Notes: a model not told the origin generated them from the sequence alone. Shown: positions 51,924-64,000, counted from the first letter of the stretch. The stretch: 64,000 nucleotides of DNA from Mycobacterium simiae (GCF_010727605.1 NZ_AP022568.1:744001-808000); one strand, 5' to 3'. Numbers and translations are program-made.

Positions 51924-53489
51924 CTACTTCCTTCCCGGGTTGCCTGGGAACTTGAGCTTGGACAGATCGAAGTCCGCCAGCCCCGGCGGCAGCTCGTTGA
52001 GCCCCTCGGGCAGCTGGGACAGGTCGGGGAACCCGGCGGGCATGCCGGGCGCGCCGGGCCCGAACGGGCTCTTGACCTTGGGCGGTGTCGGCCCCCGTCC
52101 GCCCTTTTTGCCTTTTTTGCCCTTGGCGGCCTTGCTTTTTCGGGTCGCCGACTTGCGGCCCAAGCCCGGAATTCCCATGCCGCCGAGCATCGACGACATC
52201 ATCTTGCGCGCCTCGAAGAACCGGTCGACCAGCTGATTGACCTCGGAGACGGTCACGCCCGAGCCGTTAGCGATGCGCAGCCGTCGCGAGGCGTTGATGA
52301 TTTTCGGGTCGGCGCGTTCCTGCGGGGTCATGCCGCGGATGATGGCCTGCAGCCGGTCCAGTTGGCGGTCGTCGACCTCGGCCAGTGCGTCCTTCATTTG
52401 ACCCGCGCCGGGCAGCATGCCCAGCAGGTTGCCGATCGGTCCCATCTTGCGGATGGCCAGCATCTGCTCGAGGAAGTCCTCCAGGGTGAGCTCGCCGGTG
52501 CCGATCTTGGCGGCGGCGGCCTCGGCCTGCTCGGCGTCGAAGACCTGCTCGGCCTGCTCGATCAGGCTGAGCACGTCGCCCATGCCCAGGATGCGGCCGG
52601 CCATCCGGTCAGGATGGAAGACGTCGAAGTCTTCCAGCTTCTCCCCGGTGGACGCGAAAAGGATTGGGACGCCGGTGACCTCGCGGACCGACAACGCGGC
52701 ACCACCGCGGGCGTCGCCGTCCAGTTTGGTCAACACCACGCCGGTGAAGCCGACACCCTCGCGGAACGCCTCGGCGGTGGTGACCGCGTCCTGACCGATC
52801 ATCGCGTCGAGGACGAAGATCACTTCGTCCGGGTTGACCGCGTCGCGGATGGCCGCGGCCTGGCTCATCAGCTCGTCGTCGATGCCCAGCCGGCCGGCGG
52901 TGTCGACGATGACGACGTCGTGGTGCTTGGCGCGGGCCTCGGCCAGGCCGGCCGCGGCGACGGCGACGGGATCGCCCGGTCCGGACTCCGGTGACGCGCC
53001 GGGGTGCGGCGCGAACACCGGTACGCCGGCCCGTTCACCGGTGACCACCAGCTGGTTCACCGCGGCGGGGCGCTGCAGGTCGCAGGCCACCAGCAGCGGC
53101 GTGTGGCCCTGACCGCGCAGCCAGGCCGCCAGTTTTCCGGCCAACGTCGTCTTGCCGGAACCCTGCAGGCCGGCCAGCATGATCACGGTCGGCGGCGTCT
53201 TCGCGAACGCCAGCTGGCGGGTCTGGCCGCCGAGAATGCCGACCAGTTCGTCGTTGACGATCTTGACGACTTGTTGCGCCGGGTTCAGGGCGCCGGATAC
53301 CTCGGCGCCGCGGGCGCGCTCCTTGATGCGGCCGACGAACGCCCGCACGACGGGCAGCGAGACGTCGGCCTCCAGCAGCGCGAGCCGGATTTCCCTGGTG
53401 GTGGCATCGATGTCGGCGTCGGTCAATCGACCTTTGCCGCGCAGCCCCGCCAGGGCACCGGTCAACCGGTCGGACAGCGATTCAAACAC
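51924..53489 (-). CDS. ffh: Signal recognition particle protein Ffh
   Basis: The 521-residue SRP GTPase binds 4.5S RNA and signal sequences. The NG domain has LAGLQGSGKTTLAGKLA, VDTAGRLGIDDEL and LTKLDGDARGGAA. The methionine-rich M domain (about 320-440) has GMGDVLSLIEQAEQV, KMGPIGNLLGMLPG and the RNA-binding RRLRIANGSG region. A basic and Gly/Pro-rich tail follows (KSKAAKGKKGKKGGRG). GTG start at 53489. Confidence 0.97.
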   Translation of the reverse strand: MFESLSDRLTGALAGLRGKGRLTDADIDATTREIRLALLEADVSLPVVRAFVGRIKERARGAEVSGALNPAQQVVKIVNDELVGILGGQTRQLAFAKTPPTVIMLAGLQGSGKTTLAGKLAAWLRGQGHTPLLVACDLQRPAAVNQLVVTGERAGVPVFAPHPGASPESGPGDPVAVAAAGLAEARAKHHDVVIVDTAGRLGIDDELMSQAAAIRDAVNPDEVIFVLDAMIGQDAVTTAEAFREGVGFTGVVLTKLDGDARGGAALSVREVTGVPILFASTGEKLEDFDVFHPDRMAGRILGMGDVLSLIEQAEQVFDAEQAEAAAAKIGTGELTLEDFLEQMLAIRKMGPIGNLLGMLPGAGQMKDALAEVDDRQLDRLQAIIRGMTPQERADPKIINASRRLRIANGSGVTVSEVNQLVDRFFEARKMMSSMLGGMGIPGLGRKSATRKSKAAKGKKGKKGGRGPTPPKVKSPFGPGAPGMPAGFPDLSQLPEGLNELPPGLADFDLSKLKFPGNPGRK

Positions 53490-53535
53490 CCCAACAGGTT
53501 ACTGGAGTGCCGGCGGGCCGCCGCACCAGCGCGAG

Positions 53536-53582
53536 CGTGAAACTAACTTCACGTTCGCTACCCAACGTGAAGCCAACTTCAC
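53536..53582. repeat. Two copies of a 17-bp palindromic repeat
   Basis: CGTGAAACTAACTTCAC at 53536-53552 and CGTGAAGCCAACTTCAC at 53566-53582 differ at two positions and are 30 bp apart. Each has GTGAA-type arms; the first extends into a longer imperfect palindrome (53531-53558). They lie between divergent ffh and an alpha/beta hydrolase gene, so they could be operators or a dispersed mycobacterial repeat. Confidence 0.65.
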
Positions 53583-53660
53583 CTTCGTCGGTGGGGCTAT
53601 TATCCCGCCAGCTCCCGCCGCGCTCTTGACGACCCGGCCCCGGCCAGCAAATGTCAGCTC

Positions 53661-54467
53661 ATGCTCGAGGTGATCGACAAGGGGCGCTGCACCGACGCGC
53701 ACCCCGTACCCCTGCTCTTCGTGCACGGCGGCTGGCACGGGGCGTGGTGCTGGGACGACGGATTCTTGGACTACTTCGCCGACGCCGGCTACCGCGCCGT
53801 CTCGCTCAGCCTGCGCGGGCACGGTTTGAGCCCCTCCGCGAAACCGTTGCCCAAGGTCTGCATCGCCGACTACATCGACGACGTCGCGTCGGTCGCCGAC
53901 CAGCTTGGCGGCGGCCCGGTCCTGGTCGGGCATTCCGTGGGCGGCTTCGTGACCCAGCGCTACCTCGAGGAGCGCAGCGCGCCGGCCGCGGTGCTGCTCG
54001 GATCGTTGCCGCCGCAGGGTGTGCTGGGCACCGCGCTGCGGGTGTGGCGCCGCCGCCCGTCGATGACGATGGAATCCTGGAACGACCCCACCTTGCTGAA
54101 GTTCCTCGCCACCCCGGCGCTGGCCCGCGAATACCTGTTCTGTCCCAACACGCCCGACGACGTTGTCGAATCCTGCCGCCGGCGCGCCGGTGCCGAAAGC
54201 ATCCGCGCGACGATGATCGACCCGACGGTTCGCCGCGTCCGGACCCGGCGGGTGCGCACGCCGATCCTGGTGCTCGGCGCCCTATACGACGGTTTCGTCA
54301 GCACCCGCGCGGTGCGCGCCACCGCGCGGGCTTACCGGACGCAGCCGGAGTTCTTTGCGATGGGTCACAACATGATGCTCGAACCGGGCTGGCCCGACGT
54401 CGCCGAACGGATCGACACCTGGTTGCAAGCCCGCGGTCTGGCCCGCCCCACGCGGCTTTCGGGATAA
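53661..54467 (+). CDS. Alpha/beta hydrolase
   Basis: The 268-residue protein has the alpha/beta hydrolase core: FVHGGWHGAWCWDDGFLD oxyanion region, VSLSLRGHGLS, nucleophile elbow VGHSVGGFVTQ (Ser), late Asp in VLGALYDGFVS and His in AMGHNMMLEP. Substrates could be esters, amides or lipids. ATG at 53661 is the likeliest start. It is divergent from ffh and not present, as far as I recall, at this place in M. tuberculosis. Confidence 0.88.
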   Translation: MLEVIDKGRCTDAHPVPLLFVHGGWHGAWCWDDGFLDYFADAGYRAVSLSLRGHGLSPSAKPLPKVCIADYIDDVASVADQLGGGPVLVGHSVGGFVTQRYLEERSAPAAVLLGSLPPQGVLGTALRVWRRRPSMTMESWNDPTLLKFLATPALAREYLFCPNTPDDVVESCRRRAGAESIRATMIDPTVRRVRTRRVRTPILVLGALYDGFVSTRAVRATARAYRTQPEFFAMGHNMMLEPGWPDVAERIDTWLQARGLARPTRLSG

Positions 54468-54647
54468 CCTGTCCGCGGCACCACGGCATCGGCGCGGCGT
54501 CGTTGCGACGCCGAAAAGCGTTGCCATGCTACATTTCACACCCGCCGCCATGCCGGATGACCATGCCGGATGACATCGTGCGGCCGGGGCCAACGACTTG
54601 GATGGGCGCGACCTGCGAAACGGCGCGCCGGAGGGGAGCCTGTGTCG

Positions 54648-56375
54648 ATGCAGCCGGTCAGCGACACAGCGACTGCTGAAGCTGACAGCCGACCGCTGCG
54701 GGGTTGGCAGCGCCGGGCCCTGGTCAAATACCTCTCCGCCGAGCCGCGCGACTTCCTGGCGGTGGCCACCCCGGGATCCGGCAAGACGACGTTCGCACTG
54801 CGGGTGGTCGCCGAACTCTTGCGCAGTCGCACCGTCGAGCAAATCACCGTCGTGGTACCCACCGAACATCTCAAGATGCAGTGGGCACAGGCCGCGCAAC
54901 GGTACGGCATTTTCCTGGACCCGAGGTTCGCCAACACCAACCCGCAGACCTCGCCCGACTACCACGGCGTGATGGTCACCTACGCCCAGGTTGCGGCGCA
55001 TCCGACGCTGCACCGGGTGCGCACCGAGCAACGCAAGACACTGGTTGTCTTCGACGAAATTCACCACGGCGGCGACGCGAAGAGCTGGGGCGAGGCCATC
55101 CGCGAAGCGTTCAGCGACGCCACCCGCCGACTTGCCTTGACCGGCACCCCCTTTCGCAGCGACGACAGTCCCATCCCGTTCGTCACCTACGAGCTGGGCG
55201 CCGACGGGGTGCGCCGTTCGCAGGCCGACCACACCTATGGCTACGCCGAAGCGCTGGCCGACGGGGTGGTGCGGCCAGTGGTCTTCCTCGCCTACTCCGG
55301 ACAGGCCCGCTGGCGCGACAGTGCCGGCGAAGAACACGAGGCCCGCCTCGGCGAGCCGCTGTCGGCTGAGCAGACGGCGCGGGCCTGGCGCACCGCGTTG
55401 GACCCGGCCGGCGAATGGATGCCCGCGGTGATCGCCGCCGCGGATCAGCGGCTGCGCCAACTGCGCTCGCATGTCCCCGACGCCGGCGGCATGATCATCG
55501 CGTCGGACCAGACCGCCGCCCGCGCCTATGCCGCCTTGCTGACCAAGCTGACCGGCGAGGCGCCCACACTGGTGCTCTCCGACGACCCTGGATCGTCGGC
55601 GCGGATCAGCGAATTCGCCGACAGCAACAGCCGCTGGCTGGTCGCGGTGCGCATGGTCTCCGAGGGTGTCGACGTCCCGCGACTGTCGGTCGGCATCTAC
55701 GCCACCAGCGCCTCGACACCGTTGTTCTTCGCCCAGGCGATCGGACGGTTCGTGCGCTCGCGGCGGCCCGGCGAGAGCGCGAGCATCTTCGTGCCGTCGG
55801 TACCGAACCTGCTGATGCTGGCCAGTGAGCTGGAGGCCGAGCGCAACCACGTCCTCGGTGAACCCCACCGCGAATCCCTCGACGGCGACCCCGCACTCCG
55901 GACGCAGACCGAGAAGACAGAACTGGACAAGGGATTCACGTCACTGGGCGCCGACGCCGAACTGGACCAGGTGATCTTCGACGGCGCGTCGTTCGGCACC
56001 GCCGCGCCGGCGGGTAGCGACGAGGAGGCCGACTACCTCGGCATCCCGGGGCTGCTCGACGCGGCCCAGATGCGGGCCCTGCTGCACCGCCGCCAGGACG
56101 AGCAGCTGCAGAAGCGGGCCCACCTGCAGAAAGAAGGCGGGCAATCGGTACCGGCACCGGCGGCGACGGGCAGCATGCACGGTCAGTTGCGCGAGCTGCG
56201 CCGCGAGCTCAACGCGCTGGTGTCGGTGGCCCACCACCGCACCGGTAAGCCGCACGGCTGGATTCACAACGAACTGCGTCGCCGCTGCGGCGGTCCGCCG
56301 ATCGCCGCCGCCACCCGCGACCAGCTGCAGGACCGCATTGCCGCGCTGCGGCAATTGAATTCGGAGCTGAGCTAG
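54648..56375 (+). CDS. SF2 DEAD/DEAH-type helicase-like protein
   Basis: The 575-residue protein has a RecA-like SF2 ATPase core: RGWQRRALVKYL, Walker A VATPGSGKTTFALRV, motif II VVFDEIHHGGDA, LALTGTPFRSDDSP, and the second domain MVSEGVDVPRLSVGIY and QAIGRFVRSRR. The C-terminal part (about 450-575) is acidic then helical (LHRRQDEQLQKRAHLQKE). ATG 54648 was chosen for GAGGGGAG at 54631-54638. Positional match is Rv2917; the nucleic-acid substrate is unknown. Confidence 0.88.
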   Translation: MQPVSDTATAEADSRPLRGWQRRALVKYLSAEPRDFLAVATPGSGKTTFALRVVAELLRSRTVEQITVVVPTEHLKMQWAQAAQRYGIFLDPRFANTNPQTSPDYHGVMVTYAQVAAHPTLHRVRTEQRKTLVVFDEIHHGGDAKSWGEAIREAFSDATRRLALTGTPFRSDDSPIPFVTYELGADGVRRSQADHTYGYAEALADGVVRPVVFLAYSGQARWRDSAGEEHEARLGEPLSAEQTARAWRTALDPAGEWMPAVIAAADQRLRQLRSHVPDAGGMIIASDQTAARAYAALLTKLTGEAPTLVLSDDPGSSARISEFADSNSRWLVAVRMVSEGVDVPRLSVGIYATSASTPLFFAQAIGRFVRSRRPGESASIFVPSVPNLLMLASELEAERNHVLGEPHRESLDGDPALRTQTEKTELDKGFTSLGADAELDQVIFDGASFGTAAPAGSDEEADYLGIPGLLDAAQMRALLHRRQDEQLQKRAHLQKEGGQSVPAPAATGSMHGQLRELRRELNALVSVAHHRTGKPHGWIHNELRRRCGGPPIAAATRDQLQDRIAALRQLNSELS

Positions 56376-56382
56376 CAGCCGG

Positions 56383-58842
56383 TCAGCCCAGGGCGGCCTC
56401 GCCGGGCGCGCCCAGCACGGTCAGCAGGTGCTTCTCGACGTCGGCCCGCGCGGCCTCGTCGCCGATGTCGGGCAGCACGACGGCGAACACGTCGGCCGCC
56501 GTCGACCCGAAGGTGTTGACCTTCGCCCAGACGATATCGGCGCCGGCCCGCTCCAGCGCGCGGGTGAGCAGAGCAAGCAGGCCGGGCCGGTCCATGGCGC
56601 GGACTTCGAGGGCCTGCTGACCGTCGGTGCCGCTGTCCAGCCACAGGATGTGTGGTGGCGCGGTGGAGCGGGTGACGGGCACGCCGACCTGCACCTCCCC
56701 CGCCCGGGCGGACGCCGAGCTGGCGGCCTTGCTGTCGCGCTGCTCCACCATCGTCAGCACGTCGATGTCGCCGGCCAGCGCGCCGACGAACTGCTGGCGC
56801 AGCAATTCGGCCGCGGCCGGCGAACCGAAGTGCGGGGACACCACGAACTCGGTGATGGCCACGCCCGCATGACTGCTCACCGTCGCCGAGTGCACCCCGA
56901 ACGAATTGAGCGACAGCACCGCGGCGGCCTTGGACGTGAATCCCCGCGCGTCCGGACCGACCATCACCACCTGGTAGGTGCGCGCGCTGTCGCCGGGCGT
57001 GATCTCGACATGTACCCCGTGATCGGCGGCAAGCGCAATATACTGGGACGCAACGGGTTCCGACCGCGGCAACGGCTCACCGGCCATCACCAGCCGGCAC
57101 CGCCGGACCAGATCGTCGATCAGCGAGGCCTTCCAGTCGCTCCACACGCCCGGGCCGGTCCCCTTGGAGTCGGCCTCGGTCAACGCGTGCAACACCTCCA
57201 GCAGCCGCGGGTCCCCGCCGAGGGCCTCCGACACTTCGGTGATGGTCCTCGGGTCGTTGAGATCGCTGCGGGTGGCCACCACCGGCAGCAGCAGGTGATG
57301 GCGCACCAGCTTGGACAGGAACTCGACGTCGGCGGGCGCGATCCCCATCCTGGGGCCGATCTCGAGGGTCATCTCGGCCCCCAGCACGCAGTGGTCGACC
57401 CCGCGGCCCTTGCCGATGTCGTGGAACAGCGCGCCCAGCGCCAGCAGGTCGGGCCGCGCCACCCGGGTGGCCAGCGGTGCGGCGTTGACGGCGACCTCGA
57501 CGGTGTGCCGGTCCACCGTCCACTTGTGGGCGACGTCGCGGGGCGGCAGGTCGCGGATCACGTCCCACTCCGGCAGCAGCTTGCCCCACAGCCCGGTGCG
57601 GTCGAGCGCTTCGATCGTCCCCACCGCGGTGGGGCCGGCACTGAGCACCCGCACCAGGTCGTCCAACGCCTCCCGCGGCCACGGGCTGGGCAGGTCCGGG
57701 GCGGTGGTGGCCAACCGGCTCAGCGTGGCGGCGCCCATCGGCAACCCGTTCTCGGCGGCCGCGGCGGCCAGCCGCAGCACCAGGCCGGCGTCGTGCTGTG
57801 GTTGCGCCTCCCGGGCAAGCACGATTTCGCCCGCGTACTCCACCACGCCGTCGGCCAGCGGCCGGCGCTTGGGACGGCGCATCAACACCGAGATGCCGCG
57901 TTTGGGCACCGCGTTGACCGCGGTGCGCAATCCGGTCTCGGAGTGAAAGGCGATGGTGCGCCCGGCGTCGGAAATCCTGCGCGCCAAATCGAATCGATCG
58001 CCGATATGCAGGGCGGCGCTGATCTCGTCGGCGAACTGGGCGAGCAACTGGTCGCGGCCGCGGCCGGATACCCGATGCAGTTCGGTGCGCACGTCCAGCA
58101 GGGTCAGGTAGGCGTCGTCGAGGGAGCCGCCCGGGCTTTCCGGACGGCCCATCCCGTGCCGGTCGATGAGCTGGGCTAGCCCCAGCGCGTCGAGCAGTTG
58201 GACGTCACGCAGGCCGCCGCGACCTGATTTGAGGTCGGGTTCGGCGCGGTGCGCGATGCGCCCGCAGCGCAGCCAGCGCGCGTGCGTCATTTCCACCAGC
58301 TCGTCCATTCGGGAACGAATTGCGGTGCGCCACTGCCTTCTTGCGCCCCCGATCAGTTCGCCGGCCAGCTCGGCGTTGCCCGCGATGTGGCGGGCGTCCA
58401 GCATGCCCAGCGCGGCGATCATGTCGCCGTTGGCGACACCCAGCGTTCCGGTCACGGTGCGCACGCTGTGGTCGAGCCGAACGTTGGCGTCCCACAACGG
58501 ATACCACAGCCCGTCGGCCACTCGTCGCAGCACGTCGTCGGCAACGTTGTCGTGCAACAACATCAGGTCCAGGTCGGAGTACGGCAGCAGCTCGCGGCGA
58601 CCCAGGCCGCCCACCCCGACGATCGCGAACGGACTCGTTTCGGTGATGCCGAGCTCAGTCGCCTTGTCCGCCAGCCACGACTCGTGCAGATCCAGCCATG
58701 CATGTCGCAGCTCGGCCGCATGCAGAGCACTTCCGTCGGACAATAACGCACGCCGCGCAGCGGCCAGATCGCTTGCACCAGAAGCGATCTCGGGCTGCGC
58801 GGCGTCCGCTCCAGACTCCGGGTCGGGCTCGTTCGGTTTCAT
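56383..58842 (-). CDS. glnD: PII uridylyl/adenylyltransferase and removing enzyme GlnD
   Basis: The 819-residue enzyme modifies PII according to glutamine level. The nucleotidyltransferase motif is [21 protein letters not shown] central HD phosphohydrolase has [18 protein letters not shown]. Two C-terminal ACT domains ([40 protein letters not shown]) bind glutamine. In actinobacteria GlnD adenylylates GlnK. It is the last gene of the amt-glnB-glnD operon. Confidence 0.96.
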   Translation of the reverse strand: MKPNEPDPESGADAAQPEIASGASDLAAARRALLSDGSALHAAELRHAWLDLHESWLADKATELGITETSPFAIVGVGGLGRRELLPYSDLDLMLLHDNVADDVLRRVADGLWYPLWDANVRLDHSVRTVTGTLGVANGDMIAALGMLDARHIAGNAELAGELIGGARRQWRTAIRSRMDELVEMTHARWLRCGRIAHRAEPDLKSGRGGLRDVQLLDALGLAQLIDRHGMGRPESPGGSLDDAYLTLLDVRTELHRVSGRGRDQLLAQFADEISAALHIGDRFDLARRISDAGRTIAFHSETGLRTAVNAVPKRGISVLMRRPKRRPLADGVVEYAGEIVLAREAQPQHDAGLVLRLAAAAAENGLPMGAATLSRLATTAPDLPSPWPREALDDLVRVLSAGPTAVGTIEALDRTGLWGKLLPEWDVIRDLPPRDVAHKWTVDRHTVEVAVNAAPLATRVARPDLLALGALFHDIGKGRGVDHCVLGAEMTLEIGPRMGIAPADVEFLSKLVRHHLLLPVVATRSDLNDPRTITEVSEALGGDPRLLEVLHALTEADSKGTGPGVWSDWKASLIDDLVRRCRLVMAGEPLPRSEPVASQYIALAADHGVHVEITPGDSARTYQVVMVGPDARGFTSKAAAVLSLNSFGVHSATVSSHAGVAITEFVVSPHFGSPAAAELLRQQFVGALAGDIDVLTMVEQRDSKAASSASARAGEVQVGVPVTRSTAPPHILWLDSGTDGQQALEVRAMDRPGLLALLTRALERAGADIVWAKVNTFGSTAADVFAVVLPDIGDEAARADVEKHLLTVLGAPGEAALG

Positions 58843-58887
58843 AACCTCCCGGCCCGCCCGGGCTGGACCCTCAACGAACGGCTACCG

Positions 58888-60650
<1,763 letters not shown>

Positions 60651-60775
60651 TCGGTATCACCTCCGGTCGGCCCTGAACTGGTCATCAGACATGTGCCTGA
60701 TGGCCTGATCCAGAACCTTGCGCAATGGTTGTTTCCGAGATGGGGCCGCTGTGTTTCAGCGTTATTAACGAAACG

Positions 60776-60791
60776 CCCCTCGTGTAAGGGG
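60776..60791 (-). terminator. Weak hairpin at the ftsY 3' end
   Basis: CCCCT at 60776-60780 and AGGGG at 60787-60791 form a 5-bp stem with a 6-nt loop directly after the ftsY stop. TTTT follows on the plus strand and CGTTT on the minus strand. It may partly terminate ftsY transcription before amt. Confidence 0.35.
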
Positions 60792-60793
60792 TT

Positions 60794-62161
60794 TTAGCCG
60801 AGCAGGGCGTCGACGAACGCGGTTGCCTCGAAGGGCGCCAAATCGTCGGGTCCCTCCCCCAGGCCAACAAGTTTCACCGGCACGCCCAATTCTTGCTGCA
60901 CCCGGAAAACGATGCCGCCCTTGGCCGTTCCGTCCAATTTCGTCAGTACGGCGCCGGTGATGTCGACGACCTCGGCAAACACCTTCGCCTGAGCCAGTCC
61001 GTTTTGCCCGATCGTGGCGTCGAGAACCAGCAGCACTTCGTCGACGGCGGCCCGCCGAGTCACCACGCGCTTGACCTTGCCGAGCTCGTCCATGAGGCCC
61101 ACTTTGGTGTGCAATCGCCCCGCCGTGTCGATCAGCACGACGTCCGCGCCCGCCTCGATGCCCTTGTCGACGGCGTCGAAGGCCACCGACGCCGGGTCGG
61201 CCCCCTCCGGTCCGCGCACCACCTCAGCGCCCACCCGAGCGGCCCAGGTCTGCAGCTGGTCGGCGGCTGCGGCCCGGAAGGTGTCGGCAGCTCCCAGCAC
61301 AACGCGGCGGCCGTCGGCAACCAGTACCCGCGCCAGCTTGCCGACGGTGGTGGTTTTGCCCGTGCCGTTGACGCCGACGACCAGCAGCACCGACGGGTGG
61401 TCGTCGTGCGGCAGGGCGCGGATCGAGCGATCCATCTCCGGATGTAGTTCTTTGATCAGCACGTCACGCAGCACCGCGCGGGCATCGGCCTCGGTCCGCA
61501 CGCTGCTGCTGGCCAGTCGGGACCGCAGCTGCGCGACCACGGATTCGGTGACGACCGGCCCCAGGTCGGCGACCAGCAGGGTGTCCTCGACGTCTTGCCA
61601 GGAGTCTTCATCCAGGTCGCCGCCGCCGATCAGGCCCAGCATGCTGCGTCCCAGCGCGTTCTGCGACCGGGCCAGCCGACCGCGCAGTCGTTCCAGCCGG
61701 CCTGCGGTCGGCTCGATCTCCTCGATCTCGGCCTGCGGGACCTGAGCAACCTCGGGCGCCCCGGCAGCTGGCACCTCAGGCGCCGCAGGAGCCTGGGCAG
61801 CCTCAGGCGCCTGGGGAGCCTCGGGAGCTGGGGCCTCAGGAGCCCGGTGAACCGGCGCCTGGGTCTTGGTCTCGGTCTCCGGCGCTGGCAGCTGAACCTC
61901 GGAGATCGTGCGCCGCGGCGCGTCGCGTGGGATGGTGGCGTCGTCCCCGACGGCGGGCAGCCCGGTGGTGTCGAGCGTCGGTGCGCCCTGACTGAAGGTG
62001 ATGCCCGACGACGCCGTGTAGCGCCCCCGGTCAAGCGCGGTCGGGTCGGGCCGGGTCAGGGTGATGCGCCGGCGACGGTACCGGATCAGGCCCAGGACCA
62101 GCGCGGCGACGAGCACCAGGGCGGCAACAACAGCGATCGCGATCCAAAGGCCTTGTGACAC
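60794..62161 (-). CDS. ftsY: SRP receptor FtsY
   Basis: The 455-residue GTPase docks ribosome-SRP complexes on the membrane. It starts with a membrane helix (IAIAVVAALVLVAALVLGLI), then an acidic Pro/Ala/Glu-rich linker (about 80-150). The NG domain has VVGVNGTGKTTTVGKLA, DTAGRLHTKVGLMDEL and LTKLDGTAKGGIV. The start is GTG at 62161. Ffh is in the same window, 7 kb away. Confidence 0.97.
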   Translation of the reverse strand: MSQGLWIAIAVVAALVLVAALVLGLIRYRRRRITLTRPDPTALDRGRYTASSGITFSQGAPTLDTTGLPAVGDDATIPRDAPRRTISEVQLPAPETETKTQAPVHRAPEAPAPEAPQAPEAAQAPAAPEVPAAGAPEVAQVPQAEIEEIEPTAGRLERLRGRLARSQNALGRSMLGLIGGGDLDEDSWQDVEDTLLVADLGPVVTESVVAQLRSRLASSSVRTEADARAVLRDVLIKELHPEMDRSIRALPHDDHPSVLLVVGVNGTGKTTTVGKLARVLVADGRRVVLGAADTFRAAAADQLQTWAARVGAEVVRGPEGADPASVAFDAVDKGIEAGADVVLIDTAGRLHTKVGLMDELGKVKRVVTRRAAVDEVLLVLDATIGQNGLAQAKVFAEVVDITGAVLTKLDGTAKGGIVFRVQQELGVPVKLVGLGEGPDDLAPFEATAFVDALLG

Positions 62162-62242
62162 GCTGACATTGTTTCAGGGCCGCACCCGCGATCCGACAGC
62201 GACTCATCGCGGCGGCGCCGCTCACCCCTGCGTGCTGCGGCC

Positions 62243-64000
62243 TCAGGAAGAAGTGGCGGCGAGCTGCTGCACCTGTTGCCCGCGCATGCGTTGCGAGATC
62301 ACCGCGGTGATGCCGTCGCCCTGCATGGTCACGCCGTACAGCGCGTCGGCGACCTCCATCGTCGGCTTCTGGTGGGTGATGATCAGCAGCTGCGAGCGCG
62401 CCCGCAACAGCTCGAACAGCGAGATCAGCCGGCGCAGGTTGGTGTCGTCGAGCGCGGCCTCGACCTCGTCCATGATGTAGAACGGCGACGGGCGGGCTCG
62501 GAAAATCGCCACCAGCATCGCCACCGCCGTCAGCGCCTTCTCGCCGCCGGACAACAACGACAGCCGCGTCACCTTCTTGCCGGGCGGCCGCGCCTCCACC
62601 TCGATGCCGGTGGTCAGCATGTCGTCCGGATTCGTCAGCCGCAGTCGCCCCTCGCCGCCCGGGAACAACACGGTAAAGACTTCTTGGAATTCGCGTTCCA
62701 CGTCGACGAACGCGTCGCTGAACACCTGCAGAATGCGGGCATCGACCTCGGCGACCACGTCGAGCAGGTCCTTGCGCGCCGACTTGACGTCCTCGAGCTG
62801 AGTGGACAGGAAGTTGTAGCGCTCTTCCAGCGCGGCGAACTCCTCCAGCGCCAGCGGGTTGACCCGGCCCAGCTCGGCCAGCTCCCGCTCGGCCCGCTTG
62901 GCCCGCCGCTCCTGGGTGGGCCGGTCGTAGGGCACCGGGGCGGGCGCCGTCACCTGTTCACCGCGCTCGCGGGCCAGCTCGAACTCGGCCATCTCCAGCT
63001 CGGACGGCGGCAGCGCGACCTGCGGGCCGTATTCGGCGATCAGGTCCGCCGGCGCCAGCCCGAACTGCTCGAGCACCATCTGTTCGAGCTGCTCGATGCG
63101 CAGCGCCGCCTGGGCGTTGGCCACCTCGTCGCGGTGCAGCGAGTCGGTCAGCTTGGCCACCGTGGCGCCCAGCGTGTGCACCTCGTCGCGCACCGCCGTC
63201 ATCGCCGTCGACCGTGCTTCGCGTTCGGCTACCAGGGCGTCGCGGATCTGCGACACCGCGTCGACGACCCGGTTGAGCCGCGCCGCCAGCAGCCGGCCCG
63301 AGTCCGCGACGGCCGCTGCGACCGCGGCCGCGCGCAGTCGCGCGGCATGGGCCTGCTGGGAGCGGATGCGTGCCTCGCGTTCGGCGGCGGCCGCGCGGCG
63401 CAGCGAGTCCGCCCGTCCGCGCACCGCGTTGGCCCGTTCCTCGGCGGTGCGCACCGCCAGGCGGGCCTCCACTTCGATGCCGCGGGCGGCCTCGGCCGCG
63501 GCGGCGATGCGCTGACGATCGACGGGCTCTTCGGCCGGTGCGACCTGGCTCTGCTGCGCGTTACGCAGGCGCGTCTCGAGTTCGGTGACCTCGGCGACGG
63601 TCTGCGCCCGATTGGCCTCGAGTTCCTCGCGTTGGCGCAGCAGCCGATTCCATTCGGCCTCGGCGGTCCGGGCGTCCTGCCCGAGCCGGCCCAGCTGCTC
63701 GTACATGGCCGAGATGGCCGTGTCGGATTCGTTGAGCGCGGCCAGCGCCTGCTCGGCGGAGTCCTGACGGCCGCGCTGCTCGGTCAGTGCACCTGACAGC
63801 GCGGCGCTGAGTTGGGCGACCTGCGTCTCGGCGGCGGCCAGTTCGCTGCTGGCCTTGTCGATCTCCGAGGTCAACTCCAGCGTGGACGGTTTGCGGTCTG
63901 AACCGCCACTGACCCAGCCGCGGCCGACCAGGTCACCGTCGAGGGTGACCGCCCGCAGTTGCGGACGGCTTGTGACCAGGTCCAGCGCCGCGCCCAGGTC
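62243..64000 (-). CDS. smc: Chromosome partition protein SMC, C-terminal half (gene continues past window)
   Basis: The frame is open to base 64000 (586 codons). It covers the end of the hinge (residues near [20 protein letters not shown]), the returning coiled coil (many Arg/Ala/Glu heptads), and the C-terminal head with signature [19 protein letters not shown] and Walker [17 protein letters not shown] with ScpA/ScpB condenses and segregates chromosomes. The stop is at 62243, 81 bp before ftsY. Confidence 0.96.
   Translation of the reverse strand, partial: DLGAALDLVTSRPQLRAVTLDGDLVGRGWVSGGSDRKPSTLELTSEIDKASSELAAAETQVAQLSAALSGALTEQRGRQDSAEQALAALNESDTAISAMYEQLGRLGQDARTAEAEWNRLLRQREELEANRAQTVAEVTELETRLRNAQQSQVAPAEEPVDRQRIAAAAEAARGIEVEARLAVRTAEERANAVRGRADSLRRAAAAEREARIRSQQAHAARLRAAAVAAAVADSGRLLAARLNRVVDAVSQIRDALVAEREARSTAMTAVRDEVHTLGATVAKLTDSLHRDEVANAQAALRIEQLEQMVLEQFGLAPADLIAEYGPQVALPPSELEMAEFELARERGEQVTAPAPVPYDRPTQERRAKRAERELAELGRVNPLALEEFAALEERYNFLSTQLEDVKSARKDLLDVVAEVDARILQVFSDAFVDVEREFQEVFTVLFPGGEGRLRLTNPDDMLTTGIEVEARPPGKKVTRLSLLSGGEKALTAVAMLVAIFRARPSPFYIMDEVEAALDDTNLRRLISLFELLRARSQLLIITHQKPTMEVADALYGVTMQGDGITAVISQRMRGQQVQQLAATSS

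Noticed and set aside
54282..55868. 528-codon minus-strand frame opposite the SF2 helicase gene
   Set aside because: The plus strand carries all helicase motifs; the minus translation is low-complexity and overlaps a second real gene.
56428..58179. 583-codon plus-strand frame opposite glnD
   Set aside because: Complement of GlnD codons; composition dominated by His, Gln, Arg and Gly.
62276..63796. 506-codon plus-strand frame opposite smc
   Set aside because: Shadow of the smc coiled-coil coding sequence, with no domain of its own.

Overview
The window is chromosomal DNA from a Mycobacterium, probably a non-tuberculous, slow-growing species. It is GC-rich, carries PE and PPE genes, and its backbone order matches, from memory, the M. 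tuberculosis Rv2891 to Rv2922c segment: M23 peptidase, xerC, viuB, dprA, comM, yraN, fdhD, DUF2469, rnhB, lepB, rplS, lppW, trmD, rimM, KH protein, rpsP, SnoaL-like protein, dacB2, TetR regulator, D-aminoacylase, pknI, amidohydrolase, ffh, Rv2917-like helicase, glnD, glnB, amt, ftsY, smc. Family and orthologue names rest on recognising motifs and gene order; no database search was run.

Layout. (1) 0-12.2 kb: backbone genes with accessory additions. These are a lactate-monooxygenase-like flavoenzyme, an IclR regulator, a PE-PPE pair plus a second PPE, an MFS transporter, and a class III CoA-transferase with an HMG-CoA-lyase-like enzyme. (2) 12.28-28.34 kb: a 16,053-bp phage-like element inserted inside comM. 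A 10-bp core (TCCACGCGAC) lies at both ends, and joining the two comM pieces across it restores an open frame of 503 codons. (3) 28.3-39.5 kb: comM 5' part, yraN, fdhD, an SDR epimerase, a GAF-ANTAR regulator and the lepB-rplS-trmD-rimM-rpsP translation and secretion block. (4) 39.6-43.2 kb: a decaying catabolic operon (FAD monooxygenase remnant, FAH hydrolase, GntR regulator, RidA, truncated alpha/beta hydrolase, substrate-binding-protein remnant) with a surviving operator-like palindrome. (5) 43.2-64 kb: an orphan ammonium transporter, a cupin regulator, dacB2, then cell-wall, signalling, SRP and nitrogen genes, ending inside smc.

The element is the most interesting part. A leftward operon begins with a phiRv1-type serine integrase, continues through small early genes and a replication-initiator-like protein with internal palindromic repeats, and ends with a short small terminase, an HK97-type capsid and a 1721-residue tape measure protein containing a peptidase-like domain. 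A rightward operon carries a zinc-finger protein, a tyrosine recombinase, an exported DUF4189 protein and a HicA-like/HTH-DUF2188 pair. No portal, large terminase, prohead protease, major tail tube, tail chaperone or lysis gene was found, so it is either a heavily reduced prophage or a satellite that borrows these functions from a helper phage. It disrupts comM and separates dprA from the promoter of the yraN-comM-dprA operon. Precise excision would restore both.
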